A stretch of DNA of 64,000 nucleotides, from assembly GCA_002633025.1 (NCBI GenBank), contig NMRB01002278.1:20113-84112 (forward strand). The letters run 5' to 3'. The position numbers and the translations under genes are program-made. The DNA comes from Notospermus geniculatus. Taxonomy: Eukaryota > Nemertea > Pilidiophora > Heteronemertea > Lineidae. Positions 32,131 to 42,940 of this stretch are shown here, in pieces. How positions within the stretch are numbered: position 1 is the first letter of the stretch; each line of letters begins with the position of its first letter. Below the pieces are notes generated by a model that ran no database searches, was not told the DNA's origin, and worked only from the letters and a program-made list of their open reading frames with translations.

Positions 32131-33014
32131 GGTAGTGTCACACTGAAGTCATCTTCGATAATCAAATGCCGATCTGCTCACCACTGCGTTACATCGCACA
32201 TCACCCTGATGGCCGGAAAACGTCAAGCAAACGTTATAAAGTAGATCACCAAAAACACCGAAAAACCTGCTATAAACACCGGTTTAACGCCTGTTAATGA
32301 TGGAATAAATATATTCATCAGCTATGTACACGATGTATGTTGAATTACAAGCAAAATTGTCGTCGTTTCAAGGGACTATTCAACATGCGGATGCAACTGG
32401 GATGTTAGGCGGTCAAGCTTCTCACTTCCGGCGCAGTGCGGTAGAATTCACCGCTGTATCGCTGCGCAAGATGGCGCCCATAATACAGTCGAGATATGTA
32501 CGGAGGCCGTCGGAAATTGCCGAAGTACATACGAAGATGACGTCGATTGGGCACGATATGCCAACTTTACCCGTCGACCAATCATATTGCACTTTATATT
32601 GGATCTTCGGCTACCACTATTTGTGCCATGATTCAAATTTTACAACACCGGCGGTTCTGATTGGCCTCCTCTTCGAGAGGCAACGGATTCGCCGCAGATC
32701 GGTCAATTTCTCGAAGGGTGATGTGCGATATAACACAGTGGTGAGCAGATCAGCCTTCGATTATCGAAGATGACTGAAGAAGTTCTCAAAACGTCCTGCC
32801 CCGACCTAAAAAAATTGTAAAATGAGCTAGAACATGTAAAGTTGGCCAAATAATGCCTCGATGTTCTGGAGCAATCTTCCCGTCTGAGCCCGTCCATGAA
32901 GTTCGTAAAAAGACTGTAAAAAGTTGCCACTATGTCTATTGCGCTTACACACAGTTGAGCCCATTCGGCAACATTTTCAAGAATGTACTGAGAACTAGCT
33001 TAGTGTGATGGGGG
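32131..33014. mobile_element. MITE family Z, copy 2, interrupted
   Basis: It starts GGTAGTGTCACACTGAAG, is broken by a 625-bp element, and resumes GAAGTTCTCAAAACGTCC. It continues colinear with copies 1 and 3 to TAGTGTGATGGGGG. Confidence 0.85.
32149..32773. mobile_element. Nested element with TCATCTTCGATAATC ends and 6-bp TSD
   Basis: Inverted ends of ~57 bp begin TCATCTTCGATAATC and include GATCTGCTCACCACTG and TATCGCACATCACCC in both. CTGAAG is duplicated outside (32143-32148, 32774-32779). A 149-codon frame runs into the terminal repeat and has no domain, so it is not accepted as a gene. Confidence 0.92.
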
Positions 33015-33430
33015 CATTAGTTTGGTGTCCTGTCAAAGGTGTCTCAGGAGATGGTTGACTCCGTCAGTGGTTTCTGAGGCCATGGGATGGTGTCGTCTCC
33101 TGTCAGGGGGTGGTCTGACTGAGGGGTGTTCTACTGTCAGACTGTCTTAGGGGTGGTTAGCTCTTGCCATTGGTGTCCGAGGCAGTAGTGTTCTCATGTC
33201 AAAGGTGCCAGCCAGTGTGGTGTCCTGCTGTTAGCGGTGGCTATGGAGAGAGTCATTGTGGGAGAGATGGCCGTGGAGGGTTCCATTTTGGGAGCTAGGC
33301 ATCTGCTGAAGTCGTAGGAGTGCTACTGCAACCAAATCCTCCTTGCAGAGCTGCCTGCTGGAGGTTGGCATGGTTGTTGTTGCGAGGTACGTCAGGTGGC
33401 GTAATGTGGTGCAGAGAGATCTGATAACAC
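33015..33430. repeat. Degenerate GGTGTC-type tandem repeats
   Basis: Variants of GTGTCCTGTCAAAGGTGTC and TGTCAGGGGGTGGTCTGAC recur about eight times at ~45-50 bp with strong drift. Confidence 0.5.
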
Positions 33431-34225
33431 AGGTTCATTCATCATTCATCCCAGTAAACTCCTCCCCCAGTTTCAAACCGCTACCCACTACGTTACCCAC
33501 ACTCTGAAACTGCTCGTGTTGATGCGATCCTCAAAATATTACCAAAAGACGGCGTTAGCTGTCAGATTCGGAGAATCCCACTGGGAAACGGCCGCGAGTA
33601 TGAATATACAGTGTACATTTTGCACACGTATCTTAGCCAATCAGAAAGTTTGTTACTGCAGCGTCGGTTAAACCTGTGATGATGGCTTATGATTGGATCC
33701 CTCATCAAACAGCGCCGTCTGTTGATGATCCTTCACTATTGGCGCCAATCGTGCCGGTGTTTAGTGGGTCTATACCAACTGAACACTGGGGACGAGTGTA
33801 TGTATCATCCCAGTTGCTGTCTATCTTCTATGGAACACTGCATCTGGATGCAAACGTGCAAGATCTCTCTTGTTCATTCATTCCCTGTAGTGTGTTGGAG
33901 AAACTCCTTCAGAAATGAAAGTAATATCGATGACACTGACTCACATGGGATCTAACTTCAGTTAAAAGAAAACGATGCAATGTTCCCAGATCCTCCATCA
34001 AAACTGTTCCAGCGTTGGTTGTCATCCTCGGCGCATCAGTTTGGTTTGATGCCATCTGATAGCGTTGTGATTCAATCTTCTGCCCAAAGTGAAAGCCAAG
34101 ATGATGAGAAAATTCCATGTAGTCTTTGAAATGATCCCACGGCTCTTCGGCATGTGAATCATACGAGACGGCTCCAGGGCAGCCTCTGAAAATCCAGACA
34201 AGCATTGCTGATGGAAAGAGTGAGA
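33431..34225. other. No recognised feature
   Basis: Overlapping frames at 33676-33955 (+) and 33909-34267 (-) have no recognisable family. No clear inverted termini. Confidence 0.4.
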
Positions 34226-34632
34226 AACCATGCACAGTTGGGTCTCAAAACTAGGGTCCCCATCCAAAACTGAGCTTGGTTGTCAAAGTTGATGCAACAA
34301 CCCTCCAGAGGCCTTGGGCTGGCTCAGATTTCAACCAAAGACCCCTCACTTCAGCGTAGAACTTATTGGTGTGAAAATCCAGGCAGCTGGGCTGATCGAA
34401 ATAGTGAGATGCGTGCAGTTGGGTTGCAAACTTGGGACTGTCCAACACAGCTCACTTCTCAAATATCATGCATCAGACCAACACTTCAGAAACCTCATCT
34501 TGGCCTGGTTCGGATGCCCCCTGACTAGATTTGAACCCAAGATAGCTTCAGACAGTCCAACAGAGCTAGGTTCTCGAAGTTGATGTATCATACCAGCCCT
34601 CCAGAAAACTTCGGCTGGCCTGGATGTCGCAT
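34226..34632. repeat. Degenerate ~115-bp tandem repeat, ~3 copies
   Basis: Units share CAGTTGGGT-TGCAAACT, GTCCAACACAGCT, TTGATGCAACAACCCTCCAG and TTGGGCTGGCTCAGA with drift. Confidence 0.55.
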
Positions 34633-34920
34633 CACTGCAGTTTGAAGCACAATTGACCTGCCATTATCCACGTACCTTCTGTGAACATCACGCAGGAGGT
34701 ATGGTTCAGTTCATTGCGTGTGGTATCTGGGCAGTGTCACGCGTCTCTTCTGCCTGACGTCTGTGCCCCATGGGCGAATGACGTTACGTCTTCACTGCAT
34801 GCCTTCCAGAGCGGCGCATGACGTCCGCGGAATATACGAGGATGGTGCACGCATGACGCTGTATGTGGTACGTGGATGGTACGCGGTGTGGAAGGGAGGT
34901 CAATTGTGCCGCGTACTGTA
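34633..34920. mobile_element. MITE family X, copy 2
   Basis: ACTGCAGTTTGAAGCACAATTG-ACC and GGTCAATTGTGCCGCGTACTGTA are inverted. The interior aligns with copies 1 and 3 (GGTATGGTTCAGTTCATTG, CATGACGT blocks). Confidence 0.85.
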
Positions 34921-35276
34921 AATTTGAACCCAAGACGTTTCAGTCAAGGTTAGATCTTCTCAGTCTTCCATGATCAATCATTCCCATTTCTTATGCCTCT
35001 CTCTGGGACCTGCATTCTTTCAACCTTCTTTCCATTCACGAGTTCAAGGCTGCAATTTCCTGATTGACTCATTGAGTCTGGCGATTGTTTGGGTTGTTTC
35101 ACATTGATTGAATGGATGGGCTTTTACTTAGAACTAATCACAGGCTCTCTTGCTTTAGCATATCTTCTACCAGTACCATACATGTATGTAGCCCTGCGTA
35201 GAGAGAGGATTTGGTTGGATCAAATAAGGGCTTTTATGGCAGCTCCACTGAATGACTCTTCAGGGAAGACTTGCAT
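34921..35276. other. No recognised feature
   Basis: Nothing supportable was seen. Confidence 0.4.
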
Positions 35277-36160
35277 TAATAGGGCTGTTTAGACAGCAGA
35301 GTAAAGCCTAGTTAATATACTTTGACGCAAGACATCGGCGTCCGACGTGCAATCAAATCTGGACGCCGACTTTGCGGAATTGATTCATAGTCCAGCGTTC
35401 TTTAGCGAGGGCGACCCGTTATGAAACTCAAGTAATTACAGCCTCGCGATCGGACGCTGACCAAATCGCACGACAGGGTCGGTGCCGAACCCAAGATCGC
35501 CCTTCGGTCGCCGGCGATGGTCGCACGTTGAAGTATGAATTAGGCTTTTAGTCACATTCCAATCCGATCCAATCGCCCCACATTCAAAGCCGGATGTGGT
35601 CTTCAGGATGTGCGTACGTTTACACGACTCATTTTGACCAGGACGCATCCCGGCTTCAAACTGAGCACGCGAAACTCTCCATACTTGCTGGACCGATGGA
35701 GGTAAAAATCGTACACTATAATGCACTACGCCCAAGTAAAATTAATCCACATTCAGGTCTCATTTGCGTTTCGACGGGCAACTTTGATCTGGCCTTTTGT
35801 GAACCTATCCGGATTCATTATAAGTGGATCACCTCTTTCAGAATTCGGATTGGTCCACATAGGGCGGGATTGGTTTGCCTTTAGATGGGAAAAATTAGAG
35901 CTGCATTCCAATGGGGAGCGCCAATTGGTCACGTGAGACTGATAGAGCAGACGCGACACCTATAGAGGCTCATTGTTCGAGAGATGCGGTTCACCAAGCA
36001 CGGCCAATCACACCTTGAATCGTCATGAATAATAGGTGGCGTCGGTGTACTATCAGTTCAAACCCACGCGTATATTCTCGCGTGGTCTGCGTGATCGGGG
36101 TTCCCTATTCAATCAGATTGCGTACATGGTCTTTTTCCTGCTGTCTAAACAGTCCTATTA
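35277..36160. mobile_element. TIR element TAATAGGGCTGTTTAGACAG
   Basis: The 23-bp termini TAATAGGGCTGTTTAGACAG-CAG and CTGCTGTCTAAACAGTCC-TATTA differ at about one site. The element is 884 bp, holds a nested family-W MITE and has no transposase-like ORF. Confidence 0.88.
35304..35554. mobile_element. MITE family W, copy 1
   Basis: Ends AAAGCCTAGTTAATA and GAATTAGGCTTT are inverted. The interior (CGGCGTCCGACG, AAATCTGGACGCCGACTT, TCGGTCGCCGGCGATGGTCG) matches 53488-53734. Confidence 0.88.
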
Positions 36161-36835
36161 TGTGATGCGTCTCCAAACCAAAACTTAGTAATTGCGTGTC
36201 TCTCATGGAGGTCTATGGATTATAGTTCCAGTAACCACACTATGATAGATGAAGTTTTTTTCTCAGAAGCATAATCCTGGTATGTGACTCACACTTGTTG
36301 CCTCTCTGGCGTCGGCTTACAATCAAATTTCCAATTTCCAAGATTGATAGTGCTGCAGTTTGATTTTTCTGATTGCCCCACATAGAGACACAAACATCTT
36401 AAAATGATAGCTCACTGAGTCACAGTGTTGTTGTGAGGTTTGAAAGAGACTGTATTAGCTGTTTGCAGTACCCCTCACAAGACGTGTCTTGCTGTAGCCA
36501 ATCATGCTAATTGGGGAAGGTTGTCCAAGGTTATGTGAAGGTTGCTGAAGTCCATTCAGTCGAGAAGATTTCAGTTAGTCATTCCTTTCTGGTTCTGTGT
36601 TATACAGGGTGGGCCAAATATCCTAAGTGGTGACGTCAGGTACACACGTGATCAATCATTATTCCCCAGTTGGCTTTGGAATCTCGAGCAGGACGGTCGC
36701 TCACCGGTTCGCCCTGGTTGGTCAGGGCCAATAGGCTGCGCGTCCACTGTGCATGTTAACACTCATGTACATGGGCGTGCGGTCTGCCTCTAACATGGTA
36801 GGTATGCCGGATTCTCCACTGGGATAGCCCGATTT
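36161..36835. other. No recognised feature
   Basis: Nothing supportable was seen. Confidence 0.4.
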
Positions 36836-36995
36836 TGATGCCGGTAATCTCTTCACTGAGATAGGCCGAAGTTTGATGCGGAGGTCGTCATTATCATGCC
36901 GGTAATCTCTTCACTGAGATAGGCCGAAGTTTGACGCGGGGGTCGTCATTATCATGCCGGTAATCTCTTCACTGAGATAGGCCGAAGATTGACGC
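36836..36995. repeat. Tandem repeat, 58-bp unit, ~2.8 copies
   Basis: CCGGTAATCTCTTCACTGAG, ATAGGCCGAAGTTTGA and GGTCGTCATTATCATG repeat exactly every 58 bp from 36841. Confidence 0.95.
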
Positions 36996-37002
36996 CTAGG
37001 CC

Positions 37003-37550
37003 CCTCTTCAATACCACTGGGCAGTAAAGGCCCCTCTTTGATACCACCAGGCTGTAAAGGACCCTCTTTGATACCACTGGGCTGTCAAAGCCCCTCTTTG
37101 ATACCACTGGGCTGTCAAGGCCCCTCTTCAATACACTGGCAGTAAAGGCCCCTGTTTGATACCACTAGGCTGGCAAGGCCCCTCTTTGATACCACTGGAC
37201 TGTCAAGGCCCCTCTTTGATCCCACTGGGCTGTAAAGGTCCCTCTTTGATATCACTGGGCTGTCAAGGCCCCCTTTGATAGCACTGGGCTGTCAAGGCCC
37301 CTCTTTGATACTTCTGGGCTGTCAACGCCCCTCTTTGATACCACTGGGCTGTAAGGCCCCTCTTCAATACCACTGGGCAGTAAAGGCCCCTCTTTGATAC
37401 CACTAGGCTGTAAAGGCCCTCTTTGATACCACTGGGCTGTCAAGGCCCGTCTTTGATACCACTGGGCTGTAAAGGCCCCTCTTTGATACCACTGCACTGT
37501 CAAGGTCCTTCTTCAACACCACTGGGCTGTAAAGGCCCCTCTTCATTGCG
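37003..37550. repeat. Minisatellite, ~30-bp unit, ~18 copies
   Basis: The unit is CCCCTCTTTGATACCACTGG then GCTGTAAAGG, with indels. Because the unit is 30 bp, the minus strand reads as a repeated decapeptide of the type SPVVSKRGLD. There is no promoter or start context to suggest a real protein. Confidence 0.95.
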
Positions 37551-38016
37551 GTCAGCCAGTGGTTTACCAAATCATCTAAACCAACCCCGCAGAAGAGTCG
37601 CCATGTTTCTTTCATCTGCAGCATGATGAACGATTGATAATCTGAACCACCATCGACAGCCTCTTGACTGGTTACATTCTAATGAATGGAATTCTTGATT
37701 CAGAACGCTTGCTTACTCACTGACTCAAACTGTTGATGCAAACTTGCTGCCTGGTTGAGACTCGCTGGGGATGGGGGATGTTATTTCTGTTCAACTTCGC
37801 ACTTTGGCTAACCGGGATCACGTGGAGCGTACCTATCGTGGCTGATCGTTTTCGGTTTAACAAGGAGGATTTGTTCCAGCCTCTTAGAGATGTTGAGTAC
37901 AGGTGAAGATTGCACAGGTTGTCGAGGAATGTAGCAATTTTTCTGGACTCGGAGGAATCGTTGTGGTCAACCAGATTTCATCAGTGGTCATTCTTGCATC
38001 TGTTCGGAGCTAGGAC
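37551..38016. other. No recognised feature
   Basis: Nothing supportable was seen. Confidence 0.4.
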
Positions 38017-38180
38017 AAGGAGGGGTCTGTTCAGGTGAAATTTGCACAAGTCTTCTAGGAACATGGTAAAGGAGGGGTCTGTTCAGGTGAAATTTGCACA
38101 AGTCTTCTAGGAACATGGTAAAGGAGGGGTCTGTTCAGGTGAAATTTGCACAAGTCTTCTATGAACATGGTGAAGCTGGT
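38017..38180. repeat. Tandem repeat, 52-bp unit, ~3 copies
   Basis: AAGGAGGGGTCTGTTCAGGT and GAAATTTGCACAAGTCTTCT repeat at 38017, 38069 and 38121. A diverged copy follows to ~38250. Confidence 0.95.
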
Positions 38181-38290
38181 TCGTTCTTTCATCTTTTGGG
38201 AGCTTGGAGGGTCTCTTCAGATGAAGTTTGCACGAGTCTTCTAGGAGTCTGGTGAAGCTGCAGCCAAATCATTGTCATCTACTAAAGGTA

Positions 38291-38530
38291 GGCCTATTGT
38301 CACACTGAGGTAGTTCTCAAAACGTCCTAAAAAATCATAAAATAGGCTTGAACATGTAACGTTGGCCAGATAATATCTCAAGGTTCTGGAGCACTCTTCC
38401 CATCCGACCCAAGAAGTTCGTAAAAGACTGTAAAAAGTTTCCACTACGTCCACTCCGTTCGCACCCAGTTTGAGCCGGTTCGGCAACATTTTCAAGAATG
38501 TACTGAGAACTAGCTCAGTGTGATGGGGCA
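38291..38530. mobile_element. MITE family Z, copy 3
   Basis: It is colinear with copy 1 from TTGTCACACTGAGGTAGTTC to AGCTCAGTGTGATGGGGC and includes TTCGGCAACATTTTCAAGAA. Confidence 0.85.
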
Positions 38531-38889
38531 TAAAATTGAGTGGTTCTCTCCTGTTGCTGCAGTTTGAAAATGGAGGGTTCGTTTCGGTGAAGAAGGACAT
38601 CCGTCAGGATTGTTAGCCGTGTTGGCACTGAAGAAGACATTTTATCTGTGGTTCTTTGGGAATGAGATGGTCTGTAGCTTTCTCAATCCAAGCAAGAGTT
38701 TTGTGAGGGTAGGATTGTTGGGAAAGTAGGCCGTACCCTTTCTCATCAGAGGAGAGGGGTGTTTGTGAAACAGAAATTTCTGCATAGTTCAGGTAGGAAA
38801 ACTGGCTCCAGAATTCATCAAGTCTTTATACCCTCTTTCTTCGCCCGATTCATGTTGAGGTGATTACGTATTTGAAGTGCTGTAGATAA
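38531..38889. other. No recognised feature
   Basis: Nothing supportable was seen. Confidence 0.4.
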
Positions 38890-39011
38890 TAGTGAGCTTC
38901 TGCAAGCGCCCGGTTAGGCTCTACGGCGACATTTATCTATTGTGTGAGTGCACCCAAACAATAGATAAACGTAGTCGTATGACCTAACCGGGCGCTTGCA
39001 GAAGCTCTCTA
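38890..39011. mobile_element. Palindromic MITE family M, copy 2
   Basis: AGTGAGCTTCTGCAAGCGCC…GGTTAGGC and the complementary half ending GGCGCTTGCAGAAGCTCTCT match copy 1 at 10219-10338 throughout. Confidence 0.92.
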
Positions 39012-39165
39012 ATGAACAATTTCAAGTCCAACATGTTACTCGTATTTTAAGACAAGTTGGGTACCAGTACACCACTGAGTTGTATTCATTGAGGGCTGTC
39101 GAGTCTGTCAGATTGGGTGCTTTATTCTTTTGAACAATTTTGGATCTGAAGATATATCTACCAGG

Positions 39166-39303
39166 CGCGGATACAGAAGGGGCGCACCAGGTGCGCCTCC
39201 CCTTTTGGCCAACAAATCTGTAAAATTGACCGTGAAATTCTGGAACTTGGCACAAATTTCAATGTTCTTAGCACAGGGCGCCCCCTGTTCCCAAATCCTG
39301 GAT
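39166..39303. mobile_element. MITE family V, copy 1
   Basis: GGCGCGGATACAGAAGGGGCG and GCGCCCCCTGTTCCCAAATCC…GGATAC are inverted. The interior GAAATTCTGGAACTTGG is the complement of the copy at 53143-53322. Confidence 0.7.
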
Positions 39304-39674
39304 ACAAAATGATAATTGGAACTGCACTTTGAGAGTATCCGTTTTGATCTATACATGATTGTTAGATTATGTCAGGCCTCCAGCAAAGACCTTCATTATG
39401 ATATATCAAAAACATCAATGGCGGACTGCCAGAGTTCGGCATTCCAACAATGCCTCCTGTGAGGTTGATTTATTATGATGAGAACCAATTCCAAGGACAG
39501 ACAAGATCAGATGAAAAGTTGGGGGCAGACATCTTCGTAATCAGTGTTTAGAAGATGCCCCAGAAGATGGAGTTTGGTTCACTCTCTGTATCCGTGGGGC
39601 AGAATTGGGAGGAGTTGATCATGATGGAAGTGTTTGGTACAGTTCTTCATTCTTGTGAACAATGCTTCATTGTA
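39304..39674. other. No recognised feature
   Basis: Nothing supportable was seen. Confidence 0.4.
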
Positions 39675-39941
39675 ATAGACAAATCCCAAATTGACGAAAA
39701 CGAGAAAAATCTGCACACTTCCGCCGAAATGGCAAACAGAACCTCGGTCTGAAACCATCTGACACTGAATGACGTGACCCAGAGAACTGCACGACATGTG
39801 ACGACAGTGAGTTCAACGACGTTGCGTCAGACTCGACCATTGCTGAATCATGGATTGCGTAACGTCAGCTGGTTTCAGGTCGAGGTTCTGTTTGCCATTT
39901 CGGCGGAAGTGCGCAGATCTGGGAATTTGGGATTTGTCTAT
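39675..39941. mobile_element. Palindromic MITE family U, copy 1
   Basis: ATAGACAAATCCCAAATTGAC…CACTTCCGCCGAAAT…GGTCTGAAACC and the reverse-complement half ending GGGATTTGTCTAT are inverted over 267 bp. Copies 2 and 3 are at 46098-46349 and 56855-57101. Confidence 0.92.
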
Positions 39942-40303
39942 ACAAGGATCAGGAGAAGAGAACCTCACCAGTCTGATTTCTGTGTCCAGCAGTGCTTCAC
40001 GTTTGAAATCTGCAGGAGCTCAATCAGTTGAGCTCCTCAAAGGCTCAAGGAGAGCTGTTCACACTTGTGAAATTTGATGGTCAGTTATTTCAAGGATGCC
40101 GAGGAGCGCGGTCAATCGAGCTTCTCGGTGCAATTTTGCGGGCGTGATTGCGCCCGTCGTACGTGAAGCACCGTGTATAGTTTGTCTTCTTGGCAGTACA
40201 TCTGGTGACAAACTGAGAGTGAGGTTATGCATGGTGCACAGAGGACTAGTACCTTGCCTTTGGGAGGCAGGCCCTGTAGCTGGCCTCAGATGTGCAGCAG
40301 TCC
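39942..40303. other. No recognised feature
   Basis: A 96-codon frame runs into the following MITE and is not supported. Confidence 0.4.
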
Positions 40304-40478
40304 CTAATAGGAGCAGTCAGCCGCGCATATTGCCAACAGATGGCAGCAAAGTCTTAGCGGACCAATGTACAGGAAAATCTACATGATTGCTGCTCGATTG
40401 ATAATGACTGGGTCCGCTAGATGCATTGAATTGGGCTGTAGTGACACCTAGTGGTCAACTCGCTGACAGCTCCTATTG
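40304..40478 (+). mobile_element. MITE family S, copy 1 (uninterrupted)
   Basis: The element is 175 bp with short inverted ends CTAATAGGAGC and GCTCCTATTGA. The reverse complement recurs at 51452-52003 with a family-G MITE inserted, so this copy is the empty-site reference. Confidence 0.88.
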
Positions 40479-40715
40479 AAGGCTGTTCCAGTCAGTGATG
40501 GCCGTGGAACAGTGGAAAGTTTGCTGTGCTATCAGTTTTTGGGCTCTTTGGCTTTTAGTCCTTTGGTTTGGATGTGTTTCTTAATTGTGTTTAAAAACTG
40601 GTGATGTCCTGGGCCAGTGTCAACACCTACTTGTCCATCAGCGCCGCCTTTTGGAAAAGTTCGGCCGGTTCCTCATTACACTGTTGATGTTTGCCGTAGA
40701 TGGTGACATATGCTG
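40479..40715. other. No recognised feature
   Basis: Nothing supportable was seen. Confidence 0.4.
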
Positions 40716-40917
40716 TACTGTAAACCGTGATATTTTCGCGACGCTAAATGTTCGCGATTTTGGTGGTCTACGAATTCGCGACGAATAAATATTCACGATT
40801 GGAACCCTTCAGCTTCAGAAGAATAATAATTTTCACGCGATTTATGTTCGCGTTTTGACCCTCGAGCACGAAAATCGCGAAAATAAAACGCACGCGAAAA
40901 TTTCTCGGTTTACAGTA
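40716..40917. mobile_element. MITE TACTGTAAACCG…CGGTTTACAGTA
   Basis: TACTGTAAACCGTGATATTT-TCGCG and CGCGAAAATTTCTCGGTTTACAGTA are inverted. The interior is rich in TTCGCGA and TCGCGAA palindromes. A lone GGGTTTACAGTAT at 43160 may be a decayed end of another copy. Confidence 0.88.
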
Positions 40918-41252
40918 TATGGCAAGCCATTTGTATCGTCCTGGTCTTCCATCAACCAGTGTGACTGCAGCGTTGCAGGAGGCCTAACTCCAAATACACT
41001 TGTTCAATGAATGTTGATTGATTGAACAGCTGTCTTTGATGTCGTGATTTTAATTGTCCTTTGTATTTCATATTTTCCCATTGTGTAGTGGATTGAATGG
41101 TTTATGTTGGTGTGTATGATTCATATGGAGCTGTATGTATTGTATAATTCAATGAAACTCATCTGTACATCGTGATTTGTACACTGGATACACATAGCGT
41201 CTGTACTCGGGACAATCAGTGTTCTCCACACCAGTAAAAAAAATGGCGGCCC
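40918..41252. other. No recognised feature
   Basis: Nothing supportable was seen. Confidence 0.4.
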
Positions 41253-41345
41253 GCCCCTCTTAAAAATAGGCCTACCAACAGTAAAATCCGCCCCTCTTAA
41301 AAATGGCCCGCCCCTCTTAAAAATTCACCCGCCCTTCTTAAAACT
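41253..41345. repeat. Short tandem repeat GCCCGCCCCTCTTAAAAAT
   Basis: Four degenerate copies of a ~20-bp unit lie in a row. A related GCCGCCCCTCTTAGA occurs at 41420. Confidence 0.8.
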
Positions 41346-42641
41346 CAATTACAGCGTCAATTATGCATCTCAGATGCCCAGAAAACTCAGAGCACCTCTG
41401 GGGAGGGGCCCAGACCCTCCGCCGCCCCTCTTAGACCAAAACCCGTGGAGGATACTGGGACATGTAGTTTTGAAATATTGACTGCTGAGGTATTGGTGCT
41501 GAATATTGAAGGGACAAGAATGCAAAACATCTCGAATACATGGGGGAGGCAAACAGGGTTTCTGTNCCCCATGGATGAGCAAATGCCATGGAAATGTCCA
41601 AATGTCAGGAAAACAAATTTTTCTGAGGGACGTCCCCAGTCTGTGGAGCTGGTGTGCCCCGTTCTTTCAATTTCTGTCAGAACCAATGGGCATGTGCCTC
41701 CCCGTGGATCCTTGCCTTCCGTTTGGCTGAAGAGATTGAAACTGCTGTACCAGTAGTTTAAATTTATTGTATGTATCATAGATTTCTTATCAAGCTGTTA
41801 ACCTGTGCACGATAATATAAATTTGCCAAGAATCAACTCGTAAAGAATGCAGCTGCTGTGAAGTTGAGTAGGCGAGACGGAATTAGCTCGTTGTAAGCTC
41901 AGCCAAAGACAGGAGCTTTTTCAGCTGTGGTATCTTCTTGATTATCATGTCTGTTGCCTTGAACATTCCTCCTTAGGCCCAAATTGAGGTGGCTCTTTTG
42001 TGCATTATTGGCGTGAAAATGCTGTGGATCTCCTTTTTGGCTGTGAGAGCCACGATTCTTCTGAGGTCAAGGTCATTCTCTGTAACTGACCTTGAACTCA
42101 CAACCTTGGGATTTTAGGTACTCAGATGAAGTGTTGGGAATTCCTGCTCACTTGGCCTTGACCTTGATGTGACGACCTTGACATTTGCTGTGACCTTGAG
42201 CAAGATTATCAAAATGTAATTGAGGACATTTCAAACTTATTTCACATTTTTTTTCGGTGGATTTATGGTGCTATTCTTGAACTAGTCATGTGGATAATAT
42301 TGTGGAGTTGAATTCATCCAAACTTTGAATTGTTATGGAAAAATGATGGATGTGTTATTGTGTGGGAGTGGAACTGGAAGTAAGAAAAAGATCCGTAAAA
42401 GTTACAGTTTTACTTACGGGAGTCGGCCATGGATACGAAAGAAGTGAGTATAACATTGACTGTACTGTAAATTACACCAAAATTGGAGTTGTAAGGTCAC
42501 TAAGGTCTGAAAGTCTGGTATTGTAGGGGTCCACCTTCTCTTGTTGGTGATGGTTGGCAATGCTGACCACAGAACAGACTGTTGATATCTTCAAACCGAA
42601 GTCCTGACACTGACGCTTTGATACGATTAAATGTTGGAGGA
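41346..42641. other. No gene; cluster of TCAAGGTCA motifs
   Basis: No coding signal was found. TCAAGGTCA or its complement occurs repeatedly between 42060 and 42205. A single N lies at 41566. Confidence 0.5.
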
Positions 42642-42940
42642 GTACAGTACAGGTCACAATTGACATCCCTAAATTCGCATAAGTTACGCGTAGGTCACTC
42701 GTAACTTACGCAACAACTCACGAGCTATGTTACGTGTAACTTACGAGGTGAGTTTCACGGTGAGTTACATGTACGCGAATTTCGCTAGCTACGCAGTGAT
42801 TTACGAGGCAAGTTACGTGATTTTGGCGAGTTACGCGGTGAGTTACTCGAAACCAAAGCCGTGAGTTACGCATAAGTTACGGGTAACTTACGAGTAACTT
42901 AGGCGAAGCCGTAGGGATGTCAATTGTGAACTGTACTGTA
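42642..42940. mobile_element. MITE family Q, copy 1 (TTACG-rich)
   Basis: GTACAGTACAGGTCACAATTG-ACATCCCT and AGGGATGTCAATTGTGAACTGTACTGTA are inverted. The interior is almost entirely built of AAGTTACG, CGTAACTTACG and GAGTTACGCG units in both orientations. Confidence 0.9.

Noticed and set aside
32324-32773. 149-codon forward ORF
   Set aside because: It lies wholly inside the nested TIR element, reads into the terminal repeat and has no recognisable domain.
40096-40386. 96-codon forward ORF
   Set aside because: It overlaps MITE S and has no family resemblance or splice sites.
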